64,000 bases of DNA from Strongyloides papillosus (Eukaryota; Nematoda; Chromadorea; Rhabditida; Strongyloididae). The stretch is from positions 245,216 through 309,215 of the forward strand of contig SRSI01000062.1 of the NCBI GenBank assembly GCA_005656395.1, in the 5' to 3' direction. Numbering within the stretch: position 1 is the first letter of the stretch; each line of letters begins with the position of its first letter. A program made the translations under genes and the position numbers. The notes beneath the pieces were generated by a model, which worked only from the letters and a program-made list of their open reading frames with translations, was not told where the DNA came from and made no database searches. Of this stretch, positions 34,231 through 48,005 are shown in pieces.

Positions 34231-36547
34231 TTAATTTTTCCATTTTAAATCTAACGTTAGCTGAATAAATGAAAATGCGTCAACAATTTCATCTAACGAT
34301 TTAGATAGTGGCTTTCCTGCTCCATGACCAACTGATTTTTCAACGCTTGCTATTACAGGATTTGTCTGGTAATCAATACCTGATTGAAGAACCTCGTACA
34401 ATGTTGCTATGTATTTAAGTGTATGTGATGGAACAACCCTGTCATCATGATCACCGGTCAATAATAATGTACTTGGCCATTGAACAGGTTTTGGAGGCAT
34501 TTTTATATTGTGAAGAGGTGAATACTTTAATAAATAATCAAAATCTTCCTTAATATCAGGATTTCCATATTCTGGAATCCATGCTCCTCCAGCAGTAAAC
34601 TTATGGAATCGAAGCATATCAAGAACGCCAACTTGATTGATTACAGCTCCAAAAAGATCTGGGCGTTGTTGTGAGACTGCCGCCATCAATAATCCTCCAT
34701 TAGATCCTCCACGAATCGCTAATTTTGATGGATTTGTATATTTATTTGAAATCAAGTATTCAGCAGCACCGATGAAATCATCAAAACTATTTTGTTTTTT
34801 ATGAAGCATGCCATCAATATGCCATTCCTCACCATATTCTCCGCCACCACGAATGTTAGCGATACAATGAATACCATTAAAGTGCTTTACAAACATTGAT
34901 CTTGAAACAGAAAAATAAGGAGTGTTTGAAATAGAAAATCCACCATAACCTTCAAGAAGAACGGGATTGTTTCCATCTAATTTAATATCTTTTCTATGAA
35001 ATATAAACATAGAAACATCTTTATTATCTTTGGTTTTATAGAAAATTTGTTTTACGGCAAAATCATTACTATCAAGATTTTCTACAGTACTCTCTACAAT
35101 TTTTTGTAACTTGAATTTTTTACTGCCATCTGAATTGTCAATATATCCTTTGTAAATTGTTCCAGGAGTAACTTGATTATAAAAACCAATGAAAAATTCG
35201 TTACTCTTGCTATTTCCAGAAACATCAAAAACAACTCCAACGTCAATATTGAGTTTTTGAATCATTTCTCCTGTGTGTTTATTGTATACATACAAGGCAC
35301 TTTTAACATCTTCTAAGCAATTCAATATCAGATAATCTTTACCAACAACCGTAACATCTGAAATTTTTCTTTTTTTATTCTCATCAATTAAAACTGTCCA
35401 TGCACTTTCACCTTTATGTGCATCAGAAAATTTTAATTTGATTATTTTCCCCATTGGAGCATCTTTATCTGTTAATACAAAAACATCATTTTCGTTGGAG
35501 TCAACTATTTGATATGAAGCGTCATTCTTATCGAATAATGGTCTCATTTTCAACTTTCCTTTTATTTCGCCACTTGGGTTGCTACCTAAATCATAATAGT
35601 AGACCTTATTTTTTGGATCTGTTCCTTTATTTAAAGTAACAAATAAATATTTCTTATCCTCAGATGTAGACCCAAAAGTAAATACTTCTTCATCTTCTGG
35701 ATAATCAACTATCAAAATATCATTCTTTTGTGGTGTGCCTATTCTATGATAATATAATGAATGATACTTATTTTTTTCAACGGTTCTTCCAGTATCAGAT
35801 TCTTTGCGATTCGGATAAGTTGAATAAATGAAACCAGTATTATTATAAATGAAATCACTACCTGAATGCTTCACCTTTTCCAAAATATCATCTAAATCTT
35901 TGCCATCAGAAGTTTTAAATCTTATTGTATTCCAATCACTACCATTCTCAGACAAACCATAAGCTATTATAGAACCATCTTCACTGATCTTTATTGAACT
36001 ACACGATATTGTGCCATCTTTAGAAAGTTTATTTACATCTAAGAAAACTTCTCCTTTGTCTTTTAAATTTTTTTTTCGACATACAACACTATAAATAAAA
36101 GTAATACATATGCTTATGAACTTACTCATGATTTTGTAGACCAGTGTTATACGAATAATAGTAATAATCACCATATTTTGTAAAAACTCCGTATTTTTCA
36201 TAATTAATATACTCCTTTAACTTTTTTAACATAGTATCTCTGATTTTTGATTTTTCAAATACTCCTTCTGCGATAACATTAAGTTTGTTAACAAAACTAA
36301 TTGTTTCAACATTAAAAGGATCCTCTAAGTATCTATATGGATCAGAAATTTGTATCCCATGAAGTGTTTCTACAACATTTGTATCTTTTCTCATCAAAGG
36401 ATACTCTGTAACATTAATTTTGACTGTAGAAGCATATCTTACGAATTTTGAAATCTTTGAAAAAGATGATATTCCATACAATCTGGATAAATGGGTTAAT
36501 AACATTATCAATGCTATGTATATTTCTTCATTCCGACGCATTTCCAA
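34231..36547 (-). CDS. Secreted prolyl oligopeptidase (S9A), canonical copy B
   Basis: Exons 36547-36126 and 36088-34231 (37-nt phase-2 intron) give 759 aa. The N-terminus IYIALIMLLTHLSRLYG looks like a signal peptide. VKINVTEYPLMRKD and DPYRYLEDP start the peptidase domain. YYSYNTGLQNHD crosses the intron. Catalytic Ser603 (GGSNGGLLMA), Asp689 (TGDHDDRVVP, with substrate-binding Arg691) and His729 (VGHGAGKP) are all present. The enzyme should hydrolyse Pro-Xaa bonds in peptides, probably outside the cell. POP genes of this sort are expanded and strongly expressed in parasitic Strongyloides females (published genome work). The copy A/B pair arose by tandem duplication. Confidence 0.95.
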
Positions 36548-39308
36548 TGATTAAAATAAGTTTACAAAGTATTCTTTATAGGAATAAATTTGATTTCTTA
36601 AGATAAAGTAATATTTTATATAACAGAAAAATAAGTATATTAGTAGATAAAAATAATTTTTAAAATTAGATCTAATTTAAGTGTGAAAAGATTAGTGTTT
36701 GTTGACTTAATATAGTACAGATAGAAGAAAAAGATTTAAAGAAATTAGTAGTTTAGATAAAATAAAAAATAATGAAAATAGGTTAAATTTTGTATTTGTT
36801 AGATTAATGTCTATAAAAGATAGCTTATTGTTGATGTTCCAAAATATTTTTTATTTATACTGACATCAAACAGATAATAAATGTTTAAATGATCGTTACA
36901 AAGCTTTAAAATGAATCTTTAAAAAAGTGGTTATTATGGTAACGAAACTTGAGAAAAAATTTTCAATAGTAAAACATGACAGATAATTTTTATTTGTTAT
37001 ATTTAAATTTATATTTTAAAAATAGATATAAAACTGTAAGAAAAAATACATGATCTAAGATTAGTCAAATTTATTTAAGATAAAAAATGATATTGTTTTT
37101 TAACAAATAATAAATCACTAAGAAAGAATCTATTTTTGATCATTACGTTAAATAAAAGCAACCTTAAAATTATGTTCTTTCTTATACATAGATAATTTTT
37201 TACATATAAAGTCTGTGAGTTTGAAAAAGTAAGCAATAATATTAAAGCAAAAAATGTTTAAAAATAGACCATTATTTGTCATAATTCTATATTTTTTATT
37301 TGAATAAAACATCTGGCTTACAGCAATGTGAAAAAACATAGTTCAATTACTAATGTTTTTCTATCTGAAGAGATTCCAGAAACCGCAAAAAAGAAAAGTT
37401 CCTTATTTGAAAAAATATGAAAGTATGGAATAAAAAGTTTCTTTAAAATATACAGTAATAAAAAAAATATCAAGAAAAATGAATTTTAAAAACTGTTTAT
37501 ATACAAGTAATTTAATTTTTTAAAAGAGCATTTTTTCTTAGTTACTCTTTACGATGCTCCTGTTTCACACATTCATCTCCAATTTCGTAATTTTTTTTAA
37601 AGAAAAGAATATTTTTCAAAATATTTACATAAAATAAATGAACAAATAAAACCACAGAAATCAATGAGGTATGTTAATTTTGTATTTTATGATTTTTCAA
37701 TTAGTTTTTTTTTATTTTTTTTACTAATTATAAGAAAAAACGTGATGCATTAGAAAATATTTTCAAATCGTAAAAAAGTATTTATTTAAATGAGAATTGA
37801 AAGTCTATTTAAACTCAAAGATTGTATTGTGTAAAAAATATAATACCGTAAAATTAACATTTTTTAAAGCATATAATATCTGCAAAACTTGCTATAATTG
37901 TAAAGGTTAATAATATAACAAATTCCATTAGAATGCTTTAATAAAAAATTTTTTATGGTGAATGATTTGTTGTGCTTGATTTTATAAATCCTCAAAATCT
38001 TTTAAGTTATATAGAATCATTTTTCATTTAGTTTTAACCAAAATTGTATGCTAAACAAGGAACAAGAATTTTTTAATAAAAATATGATATACAATAAAAT
38101 CGCTAGTATTTTATTCTCCATGGTTATTTGAATAATTTTTCGTAATTCAGTTTTAAATTCTTATGTATTTTTAATAAATATTAAATGAGATAAGTAAGTA
38201 TACAATGTAGTGAAAAACTCATTTATTTATGTTATTTTCAATAAATTTTATTTATAATTTTTGAGTCAATATTAATTTTTTAAAATATTTTTTGACAAAC
38301 ATATAGCAAATTTCTTCTATTTTCTAATTTCTCAACGAGGATAATTTTCCACCATATATCGTTGAATTGTAAGTCGTATTATTTTCAATTCAATTTTTTT
38401 TAAAAAGTTGATTATTTCGATGATTATAATGAGATTTCTGCAAAATCACTAAACATACCGGATGGATAATAACAGTAGTAATAAAATTATATTATTTTAT
38501 TAAAAATAAATATGAACCAAATTTCATGCAATTGTGAATACACTTCACAAAAAAAATGACGGTTATAACGAGATGACACAATAAAGGGTTAATATTCTAA
38601 ACGTTATTTATTGTATTACTAATATGTTAATTATTGATATGTTTTTTGTAGGGGTTTAAGTCAACTAAAATAAAAATTTTACTCAATAAGTAACATCAAT
38701 TTGAAAAAAATATCTTTTTAAAATAGTGCTTTACTGGTTAAAAATAAGACCTTATATTATGAAGTAAATTAATTAAATTTTGCTCCTATATTAATTACAG
38801 AGAAAGTTTAAAAACTCACTATTAAATTTAAAAAAATATGAAAAAACGAGTTAATTATTAACTAACTTAATTTCTGATGTACTATTTTTTTCTCTATAAT
38901 AAGAAAACTACAAAATAGAATAAAAGGTTTTATTTTAGTAAATAATTATTCAAAACACATAAGGACAAAAAGCAGTACATAATAAATATTTACGTTAAAC
39001 ACACTCACAGTAATTATATACTAAAAATGAACTTTGTTTCAAACCTATACTCGTAATAGTTTTTAAAATACATCTTCAAATAAAAAATAAATTGATTTTC
39101 ATATAAAAAATTAAATTGTCAGTAAATCTATTGTTTTTTTTAAAGTTATTGCCAGCGTCATCAATAAGATATCACCAATACATTGTACTCTTGTAACGAA
39201 AGTTTTGAAAGTAGTCTTGAATGGTATTTTGGATATAAAAAAGCATTCTTGTTAATTTACAGTAACTATTTCCACAAGTCATAATTTTAAATTTCTTAAA
39301 TTATAAGT
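36548..39308. other. Divergent AT-rich intergenic region
   Basis: 2.8 kb between the minus-strand peptidase and the plus-strand deubiquitinase. No coding frame that I trust, no RNA gene and no repeat; a 63-codon minus frame at 37,148 is Phe/Lys noise. Confidence 0.45.
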
Positions 39309-40285
39309 ATGTCTGACAATTCCAATGGTAATTGGTGCCTAATCGAGTCTGATCCTGGATTATTCACAGAAATGATTAAAGGACTCGGCGTTACAGGAAT
39401 TCAAGTTGAAGAACTTTATAGCCTAGATGACAGTTCTTTCAAGGATATGCACCCTGTTTATGGACTTATATTTCTTTTTAAATGGAGACCTGGTGCCACT
39501 AGTACTGGAACTATTACAACAGATGAAAATGGGATATTTTTTGCACAACAAGTAAGTATACCGTTTTGTCATTAAATAGTAAGTAAATTTTTTAGGTGAT
39601 TACAAATGCATGTGCTACACAATCTATTATTAATTTACTTCTTAATGTTAAAGATGAAAATGTTGGACTTGGAAACATCTTGGAAGACTTCAAAAATTTC
39701 ACCGTTTCTTTCGATCCAGCAAATCGTGGATTGTGTCTAAGCAATAGTGAACCCATTCGTCAAATTCACAATAGTTTCGGAAAGCAGACGTTCTTTGAGT
39801 TAGATGTCCCACAATCAGAAAAGGAGGAAGCTTATCACTATGTAACATTTATACCATACAACGGTCATGTCTATGAATTAGATGGTCTTAAAGACGGTCC
39901 AATTGATCATGGCAGTTACGATATATCTAAAGGATGGTTGCCAGAAGTTATTTCATGTTTAAAACAGAAAATTGAAACGTATAACAAAGGAGAAATTAGT
40001 TTTAACCTAATGGCTGTTGTTGGTGACAAATTAGAAAAACTAGAAAAAGAATTGAATGCACTAAAGTCATCACAAAAAAATGATGAGAACTCATTTGAAA
40101 TTAAGGAGCTAGAGAGAAGTATTCGATTTGAATTGGATAAAAGAGAAAAGGTAAGAAAGGAAAACATTAGAAGGAAACACAACTATATTCCATTTTTAAT
40201 GGAATTGTTAAAAGCCTTAGGAAAGGATAACAAATTAATACCGTTGATTGAGCATGAAATGAGAAAACAAGATTCTTCTTCATAA
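39309..40285 (+). CDS. ubh-4: Ubiquitin C-terminal hydrolase, UCH37/UCHL5 type
   Basis: Exons 39309-39551 and 39596-40285 (44-nt phase-0 intron) give 310 aa. The UCH domain starts WCLIESDPGLFTEMIKGLGV. Catalytic residues are Gln near 80-81, Cys87 (VITNACATQ), His162 (EAYHYVTF) and Asp177 (YELDGLKDGPIDHG). A Lys/Glu coiled-coil linker (about 218-270) leads to the ULD tail (NYIPFLMELLKALGKDNKL... IEHEM), the part that binds the proteasome receptor Rpn13 in this family. The enzyme trims ubiquitin chains at the 26S proteasome. The symbol is by analogy with C. elegans. Confidence 0.93.
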
Positions 40286-43253
40286 TACTTTCTTTTTTAT
40301 AAATTATCCAATTTGTTTCATAACATTTTGTTAAGTTAATAGATTACTTTGTAAATTAATTTTACTAGCACTTTTCTAACTTTAAATTTATTACTTTATT
40401 TTTTATAAATAAACATATGAATTATTGTATTGTGATTTATCACTTGTTGTTGGAATGAATTATTGTCATTGCTTTTGACATGTAGATGGAAATAATTAAC
40501 ATAGTGAATTTTAAGATTTATTGCGGAAAACAATTTATGTTACTTTGTGATAAAATTTATACGTTATTGTAAAAAAAATTACATAATGAAAGGAAATTTG
40601 AACTAAAATTGTCGTATACACAAGTTCTTTCATTCTCTTCTAGTGACTATTATTAATATTACTTAAAGTGTCAATGTTTTTTCTAATTTTAAATTTTAAA
40701 TTTTGAAAGTGTTTTACAACAACATACCACTTTACTTTATAAGATCTTTAGCGTTTTCAAAGGATTTGTAAAAAATTATATGTAGTCGCTTTTAATTTTC
40801 TATAAATAAGGCAATTTATTTAACAAATAATTTTTCTTTTAATTTGAAAAAGAAAAATGGAAATAAATGATAATAATCTCATATATTTGTATAGCCATTA
40901 AAGATTCTTAGTTTTATCATTCCCTATTGTTAAATGTGTAACAAAGAGTGTACCTTATCAATTTTTGCTGGGGAATTTCGAAAATTTCCAAAGTGTAATA
41001 TGCTATTGATAAAATTTAATACAGTATCAATTACTTTATGTAAGTGAAAATTTTCTTATTTTATTATTTAACACATTTTATCGCAATTAATTAATAATTA
41101 AAATTTCCAAAATATCACTTTTTAACCTATTCTATAAAACATTTTTAAAAAATATCTTGAGAAATTTATTTTTGTGTTCGTCAGTCATTTTTGTAGCATT
41201 CCATAAAACAATTTAAAATTACATAAAAATGAGTAGTATTGTGTGGTAGCTTCTAATTTTATCAAAAAAAAAAGTTTCCTTTCAAAAATTAAAGTTTTTC
41301 TAAATCATTTAATTGCAACGAAATGTTACTAACAATTAATTATATATTCAACAAAAGTACGAGATTTATTTCGAAAATAAATTTAATTATACTTGTAATA
41401 AATTAAAACCACTTATTAAAATTTCATACATACAATTCGCTATATTTTTGTTTAGTTTGATGATTAAAAAAATTTTGATAATTTATTAATAGTGATTAAG
41501 AAGATTAATTAAATTATCTTTTTAACAAAAAATGTACTTAAGAGCTTTTATCATAAAAATTGTCAAAAACATAATTTTTATATGTGAAAAAAAAATTATT
41601 TTTAATAAATTATTTTTGTAATTGAAATATAGGGCGCTAAATTTGTAATTATCACACTTTTTGGACGTCTAAATATACGTTATTTATTAAAAAAAATCCA
41701 ATTTACTTAAAGAATTGTTTTTGATGAATCATTATTAACAATAGGAAACATCAACATTTCAAATTCTTTATTAAAAATAAAAATAAGTTACTAACAAAAA
41801 AGTATAATTTTTAAATTAATTAAAGTATTGTACCAATGATATTTAAATTTTTTGACAAGTCTTTAATTGCGAAAATACCTTGTATAAAATTTTTTGCCAA
41901 ATTATAATATTTTATATTTATAAAGCAACTAGAATATACAATATTTTTGAAGACAGGTTTTAAAATTCATAATAAACGGTCACTGAAGTGATTTCGTAAA
42001 AGTTTACAATCGTTTAGTCATTTCAGTAATAATTAGAGATTATTTAGTTTTATTAATAAAATGAAATTGGTCAAAATAAATAAATAAAAAAATTTGTTAT
42101 AACTTTTTTATAATAATAAAAATTAGTAGTATATTTAAAAATCTTTGAATGGTAGTTTTTTTAATTTGAAAAAAAACGAACTGGCTCACTTGAAAACAAT
42201 TTTATTTTTTTGAAAATTTCTAAATGTTGAATATCTAAAAATCTTTTGGTTTAACTAAAAAGGTAATATATCGAAACATTAATAATTTTTTAAAAATATT
42301 GTACGTAATAAATAATACGAATTACTTTTTTCGCGGAATTATTTAAGTAATTAATCACTTTAATTAAAAATATTAGAGTTTTCTCGATGAAGTTTTTTTA
42401 ATTAATTATTTAAAGTAGAAAATAATATAAAAATTCTTAGCACTCAACAAAATAATATAATTTTTTTTAAATGAAGTAAATAAATTTTTGTAAACAACTA
42501 AAAAGTTTATTATACCTTATTTTTGTATTATTTTAAGAAATAATGCGTAATGGTTACAATGCCAAACATAAATTAATTTATATGACATTCACTTTCTTTT
42601 TATTTGTACACGTGATAATGAGATCTCAAAAGCAAATTTTCTAACCTTCCACCATAACTTATTATTTCTTTCTCAATATAAGTTTATTTTCAAATGATGC
42701 AAAATACAATTTTGAAGTACATAAACACATTGCAATTATAGTCTTAAAATCGTTTATTGCATTAAAAATGTATTTTTTGACTTTTATATACAAATTGAAT
42801 AATTTAAGTGCATAGTATTATTTGAGATTTATTCTTCTTTAACTAGAATTTTAACGAAATTGAAATTTCATTTTATTGGAGCTAAAGATGATGATATTTA
42901 CTGTTGATTTTTGGATTTATAAATGCAACACGTTTTAAGATAATTATATTTATAAACATTAGAAATAATGCTGTTATTTTCAAATATAATTATTATTATG
43001 GTGTAATTATAAGCTATAATTTAACTTAACAAACATTTTATATTAACTTGAATTTAATTACGCATTTATTTTTTTGCCTTTACAAATTTGAGTTTTTATG
43101 TTACAAGTTATTTACAAAATGACAATGTTAATCAATTTTGTAGTTTTAAAGATAGAAAATCACATTGGAAAATTCAAAAGAATAAAAAAATGTTTATTGT
43201 TTAAAATTTTATTTGTGTAAATTAAGTGTATACAATAATTCATTAAGAAAGCT
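40286..43253. other. AT-rich convergent intergenic region
   Basis: 3.0 kb, among the most AT-rich in the window, without a credible gene or RNA. It contains the 3' ends of the deubiquitinase and collagen genes. Confidence 0.45.
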
Positions 43254-44162
43254 TTAATATCCTGGAGCAGTTCTTGGTGGTGGGCAATGATTGCAAGCAC
43301 CTGGGCTACCTTTGGGTCCTGCTGGACCTGGTTGTCCTTGTGATCCTGGAGTTCCTGGTAATCCTGCTGAACCTGGATTTCCTGGTTGTCCTTGTGGTCC
43401 TGGTCTTCCTGGTTGTCCTGGTGCTCCTGGACGTCCATCTGGTCCTTTTGGTCCTGGTCGTCCTGCTGGTCCTGGTTGTCCAGCTGGTCCTTCAACTGTT
43501 GTGACAACACCTGGAGCTCCTCTTGCTCCTGCGTTTCCTGGACGTCCTGGTTGTCCTGCTCTACCTGGTTGTCCTGGTCTTCCGTCAAGTCCTCTTTTAC
43601 CTGGAAGTCCTGGTCTTCCTGGTGTTCCGGCATTTCCACGTGGTCCTTTTGGTCCTGGACGTCCTGGTGCTCCTTGTGGTCCTTGTGGGCAATCGAAGCA
43701 GAAATCGAAAGCTGGAGCTGGGGTGGCAGCTGGACCATCTGGGCCATTTCTTCCTGGTTTTCCTGGTGCACCATCTTGACCATCACGACCATCTTGTCCT
43801 GGTAATCCTGGTGGGCCTTGTGGTGATACACCGCATCCACAGCATCCTCCGGTTGGGCGTGCGCCAAATGATCCTTCAACTCCTTCAGATGTTCCATATC
43901 CAGCTTGACGTTCAAATCTTCCTCCTGAAACTTTAGAAAGAATTTGTGTTCTTGTGACTTCTCTCCAGATATTTCCTGATCTGGATCTACAGAAATCAAC
44001 TTCATTTTGCATTACGGTTTGGACTTGTTGCATGTAATTGTAAAGCATAGGTACTGAGAAAATAGACATCAAGACTGCGACTGTAGATACGGCAACGCCA
44101 ATGAAGGCAATTGAACGTAGGTTTTCAGCTTCTCTGATGAGTTTCTTATTGTCTTGCTCCAT
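43254..44162 (-). CDS. Nematode cuticle collagen
   Basis: An intronless 302-aa gene; the ATG at 44162 begins [21 protein letters not shown] single N-terminal hydrophobic span ([20 protein letters not shown]) is a type II membrane anchor. A conserved RxxR processing site (GGRFERQ, about residue 77-83) follows. Cys clusters ([17 protein letters not shown]) flank three or more Gly-X-Y blocks with many GPPG/GRPG triplets. The C-terminus ends [17 protein letters not shown]. These proteins trimerise in the ER, are cut by a furin-like protease (BLI-4 in C. elegans), cross-linked through Cys and Tyr, and built into cuticle. Gly codons and GC content stand out from the surrounding DNA. A TATA box lies upstream. 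Confidence 0.95.
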   Translation of the reverse strand: MEQDNKKLIREAENLRSIAFIGVAVSTVAVLMSIFSVPMLYNYMQQVQTVMQNEVDFCRSRSGNIWREVTRTQILSKVSGGRFERQAGYGTSEGVEGSFGARPTGGCCGCGVSPQGPPGLPGQDGRDGQDGAPGKPGRNGPDGPAATPAPAFDFCFDCPQGPQGAPGRPGPKGPRGNAGTPGRPGLPGKRGLDGRPGQPGRAGQPGRPGNAGARGAPGVVTTVEGPAGQPGPAGRPGPKGPDGRPGAPGQPGRPGPQGQPGNPGSAGLPGTPGSQGQPGPAGPKGSPGACNHCPPPRTAPGY

Positions 44163-45312
44163 AATAGAATAATTAAACAATGATAATTATTTAATTTTGT
44201 TGGCAAAAGGAAATCTTTTATATAGAAAAATGTTGACATTAGTACCACCTTTATGTAGCCTTGAAACACTTTCCGTAGTCGGTACCTCTTTTTTTTTATT
44301 AAATTTACATGTTGATTTTTTAGCTAAGGAAATAACTTAACAAATATCATTAGTACATGAAAAGGTTTTAATGTATTAAAACAGGTTTTTCATTAAAATA
44401 GTAATATAAATAGGAGATTTATTGGTTTCCATTAAGTGAAAAAAATAATACTTCTATAGGAAAAGGATGTCAAAAAAGGATGGAAAGAGAGAGACAGAAG
44501 CTTCGAAGCATATTGTCATCTTTATTGTATCAAATAATGGAAAGGACGTTTGACTATCCTTGATACTATCTTTGATTATCATATGAAAGATAATTTAACA
44601 TAAGGTTAATGAAAAAATTGGCATTCTTGCGTCATGTAGAGTTATTTTGTAAAATTTCAATGATCAATTAATTTTTACTAAAATTTGCAAATTAATTATG
44701 AGAAAAATTGTGACATATCACGGTGAAAAATCAACAATGTTTGATGTTCAATATTTTTTTTATAATAAAATAAACAGTTATTATAAAAATTGTTTATTTT
44801 TTATCATTAAAAAATAGATATTTATTTAATTAAATTATACTATTTATCTGATAAAAAATTACCAAGAAATGTAATTAAAAAATAAAATATTTGCAATTTG
44901 TCAAGGTTTAATAATAAATATTGAAAAAGAAATGAAACAATATTTCATACATTTTTTTATTCTACAGTTAATGATTAAATGAAGCTAAAGTGAAAACAAT
45001 TTTACCATAGATGAAATGTCTGTAAACAGTCTCAGTATGATACATCAACCATATTACTTATTTAACATTTTGATGCTATTTAAAACAACAAACAAATAAA
45101 TGAGACATGATCATTTATGACTTTTACTAGAATAATATGTCTTTTTATAAATTAAAATTTTATATATATTCTTGCTTTTATTAATTTTATGCTTATTAGA
45201 TCTATTCCTCCTTTCAGATATCATCGTCTATCAAAATTATATATAATATCATATATAGTGATAAATATTATTGGTTAATTTTATATAAATTTATATTAAC
45301 TAAGTATCTATT
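44163..45312. other. Divergent promoter region
   Basis: 1.15 kb between the collagen and the sugar transporter. It contains the collagen TATA box; a less AT-rich patch (44,245-44,290) just upstream of it may hold its enhancer. The rest shows nothing. Confidence 0.45.
44215..44224 (-). promoter_or_regulatory. TATA box of the cuticle collagen gene
   Basis: On the minus strand TATATAAAAG lies 53-62 nt before the ATG. That leaves room for a start site about 30 nt downstream and a short 5' UTR, as in other nematode collagen genes. Confidence 0.6.
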
Positions 45313-46612
45313 ATGTCATTAAATAATAAAAATTTAACTTCATCTAATAGTAAAGATATATACACTTTCAATAGTAATTGCTCTGAAAAAAGTGACGATG
45401 ATAGTGAAAAATTCAACCTAACAGATGGTAATTGGTTTTTGAAATTCAAAAATTTGCGTAAGTATATATTATATACATTATTTTTTAATTTTGACAATTA
45501 CTGATCTATCTTTTTTTAGTTCCTATAAAAACATTATCAATCTTATTTTTTATATTTCATGGAACTCTATCAGTATGTATGTTACGATATGTGAGATTTA
45601 GAAAAGTAGAATATATGTTTATTGCTCCAGTAGCATTAATGACTGGAGAATTTTTCAAAATATTTCTTTCAACAATATTTTTAACAATTGAAAATAAATC
45701 TTTAATTGATGCGGCAAAAATACTGCATTTAGAGACAATGATTAATTGGAAAAGTTTTCTTAAAACAAGTATACCAGCATTTTGTTATGCAATTCAAAAT
45801 TTATTGTACTACTATGCTATTAGTTATCTTGATGCTACATTATTATTGGTGTTGCAACAAATAAAGATACTTACTACAGCTTTCTTTACCGTTCTTTTAC
45901 TTAAGAGAAAACTTTCTACAATACAATGGTTATCTATGGTTGTTCTTATTGTTGGTATTATTTTAGTTCAAATAAAGTTTCCAAGTATTAAGAATAGCAA
46001 TATTGTAAATAATTCAACGAATCCAAATAATACAATTGAAACAACTACCCATTATTATCCGCTACCAAATCCACTCCATATACCACCACAAATTATTGGT
46101 TTAATAATGGTTCTTACAGGAACAACAATTGCAGGATTTGTTGGAACATTTCTAGAAAAATTGTTTAAAAGTTCCGTAACATCAATTTGGGCACGAAATT
46201 TTCAATTATCAATATTTTCTATTCCTGTTCATTTAACAACTGCTTTTGTAAATTTTATTTTTTTTAAATAATATTTTTTTATATTTAGCTATCAGAATAC
46301 AATAAGATCTCAACTCATGGTCTCTTTATAGGGTTTGATTATTGGGTAATTTTAATGGCTTTTATATTCGGAGTTCATGGAATGGTTGTAGCAATATTAT
46401 TAAAGCATGCCTCATCAATTTTAAAATGTTTTGCATCAGGATTTGTAATTATATTAACAGCATTGGTTTCAATAGCTCTTTTCGATAAATGGCCAAGTTA
46501 TTTAATGATAATTGGAACTCTTGTAATTTTCGTAGCAGTTTATATGTACACAAAATATCCATATAGATCTAAAATTAGAACAAATCCAACTATTGTTGAA
46601 GCAAAAGCGTAA
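45313..46612 (+). CDS. Nucleotide-sugar transporter, SLC35A (UDP-galactose/UDP-GlcNAc) type
   Basis: Exons 45313-45457, 45520-46247 and 46289-46612 (introns of 62 and 41 nt) give 398 aa. The first 48 residues are a polar cytosolic tail. About ten membrane spans follow, with family motifs: FCYAIQNLLYYYAISYLDAT, VLQQIKILTTAFF, AGFVGTFLEKLFK, WARNFQLSIFSIP and LLKHASSILKCFASG. Between spans lies a luminal Asn-rich loop with several NxS/T sites, longer than usual. The family exchanges UDP-sugars for UMP across Golgi or ER membranes to feed glycosylation. The exact substrate cannot be told from sequence; UDP-galactose is the nearest guess. The join at the second intron replaces a false FIFFK stop. 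Confidence 0.9.
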
Positions 46613-46947
46613 TACTCTTTAATAGAATAATGTATAAAAAATAGATATTTACAATTATAGATTCCTTATACTTTTACTAAAACTTCTTTATTCAAGTATT
46701 TAAAATCAATAAAATTAAAATAATTAACATATCAATATTTATTCAGTCAACCACAATTTTATATTTATCAAAATATTTTTATAAACGAAGTGTTTTTTAA
46801 TTATAATGTTTAATTAATATAAAATTTCTAATATCATATTCAGTATCTTGAATACCAAATGATAAACATGAGATTTATGTATCAACATTTGATTCCAAAA
46901 GTCTTGATGAAAATTAATTATTTATTATTCAATGAACAGGTTGTATC
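46613..46947. other. Convergent 3' flanks
   Basis: 335 bp of AT-rich sequence between the sugar transporter and the peptide precursor; nothing visible. Confidence 0.5.
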
Positions 46948-47291
46948 TTAACCAACCGGAATTCGTTGAAGTTGTCGGAGTTGTTTAAAGATTCTCATAT
47001 TTCTCTTACCAAAGACGTTATAAAAAGGTAGAAATCCCTTTTTAGTATATCTAGAAATCTTCAATTCTTTTAATTCTAAATATAAAGGATAAATCTGATA
47101 ACCTGTTGATAATTATGCTTACCTTCATCACAAAGTGGATTTTGTTGAATAAATGTATCAGTACATCTTGTAAATCTAATTATATCATCAAATTGATCAC
47201 ATAGCTTTAGTATTTCACATTCTTCAGAAGATGATGCTTGTAAAATAATTGACGAAAGAAACAAAAATATTAATATTAAGTTTTTAATCAT
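46948..47291 (-). CDS. Putative neuropeptide-like or cysteine-containing peptide precursor
   Basis: Exons 47291-47123 and 47075-46948 (47-nt intron) give 98 aa. The signal peptide is MIKNLILIFLFLSSIILQAS. The next part has four Cys (EECEILKLCDQF, FTRCTD, NPLCDEE), which could form two disulfides. The C-terminal half reads RYTKKGFLPFYNVFGKRNM: dibasic KK, then GFLPFYNVF, then Gly-Lys-Arg. This is a textbook cleavage-plus-amidation site that would release GFLPFYNVFamide. A basic tail ends RIPVG. It is not assigned to a known nlp gene. The Cys part may be a separate folded peptide. Confidence 0.65.
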
Positions 47292-48005
47292 ATTACTTAA
47301 ATGAAATAGTTAGTGTAAAGAATTTCAAATATTATTAAGTGATATTTAAAGATGTGAATAACTAATGGTGTATATAATTATAGAATAAGAAAAAATGATT
47401 TTAGGAAAAATTAATTCATGAATTTAAAAACAAAAAATTGTACCTAATAGAATGTCAGAATTTAAGTAGTAATTCATTATTCACTTTACTTTAGTTTTTT
47501 AAAATTTCTTTCTGCAATATTATTTTGAAAGAAAACAATTTATCTTAGATAGAATCAAATGTTACCAGAGGGATAAATGAGGTAATGCATAATTTTGGCA
47601 TTTTTAAATGTTAAAATATTCATTAAAATATGATATCAGGAAATATTTCTATCTATCATAAAAAGTTAATTAAGCTTTAAAAGTTAATGTACTATATTAA
47701 AATATACATTTCATAAAGTTTTAATTTTCATACAAATTAAAATCTTACGGCAATAAAAGGAAAAAAATTATAAATTTTAAGTAGTAAGGGATTTAGTTTA
47801 TGATTAACTTTTATGGTGGTTTTTTTTTATTTCAGCGAAGTATATTTATGTAATTGAGATATATAAAGTGTGTGGGTTATTTTTAATTTCCTTCTATGAT
47901 ATTTAAAATTCAAAAACCAAATGGCAGCAATTTATTTTAATTTTATTAATAATTAACTAAAAATATACATGGTACTCAATATACTATAACAAATGTTTTA
48001 AAATT
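47292..48005. other. AT-rich spacer
   Basis: 714 bp between two minus-strand genes. The promoter of the peptide precursor is expected here; nothing definite is visible. Confidence 0.45.

Noticed and set aside
37148..37339. 63-codon minus frame
   Set aside because: Phe/Lys/Ile noise without homology or splice context.
43274..43936. Four long plus-strand frames over the collagen gene, rich in Leu/Val, Trp/Ser or Gly/Pro
   Set aside because: They are antisense or shifted readings of the Gly-X-Y codon repeats; the minus strand has the complete collagen architecture and a TATA box.
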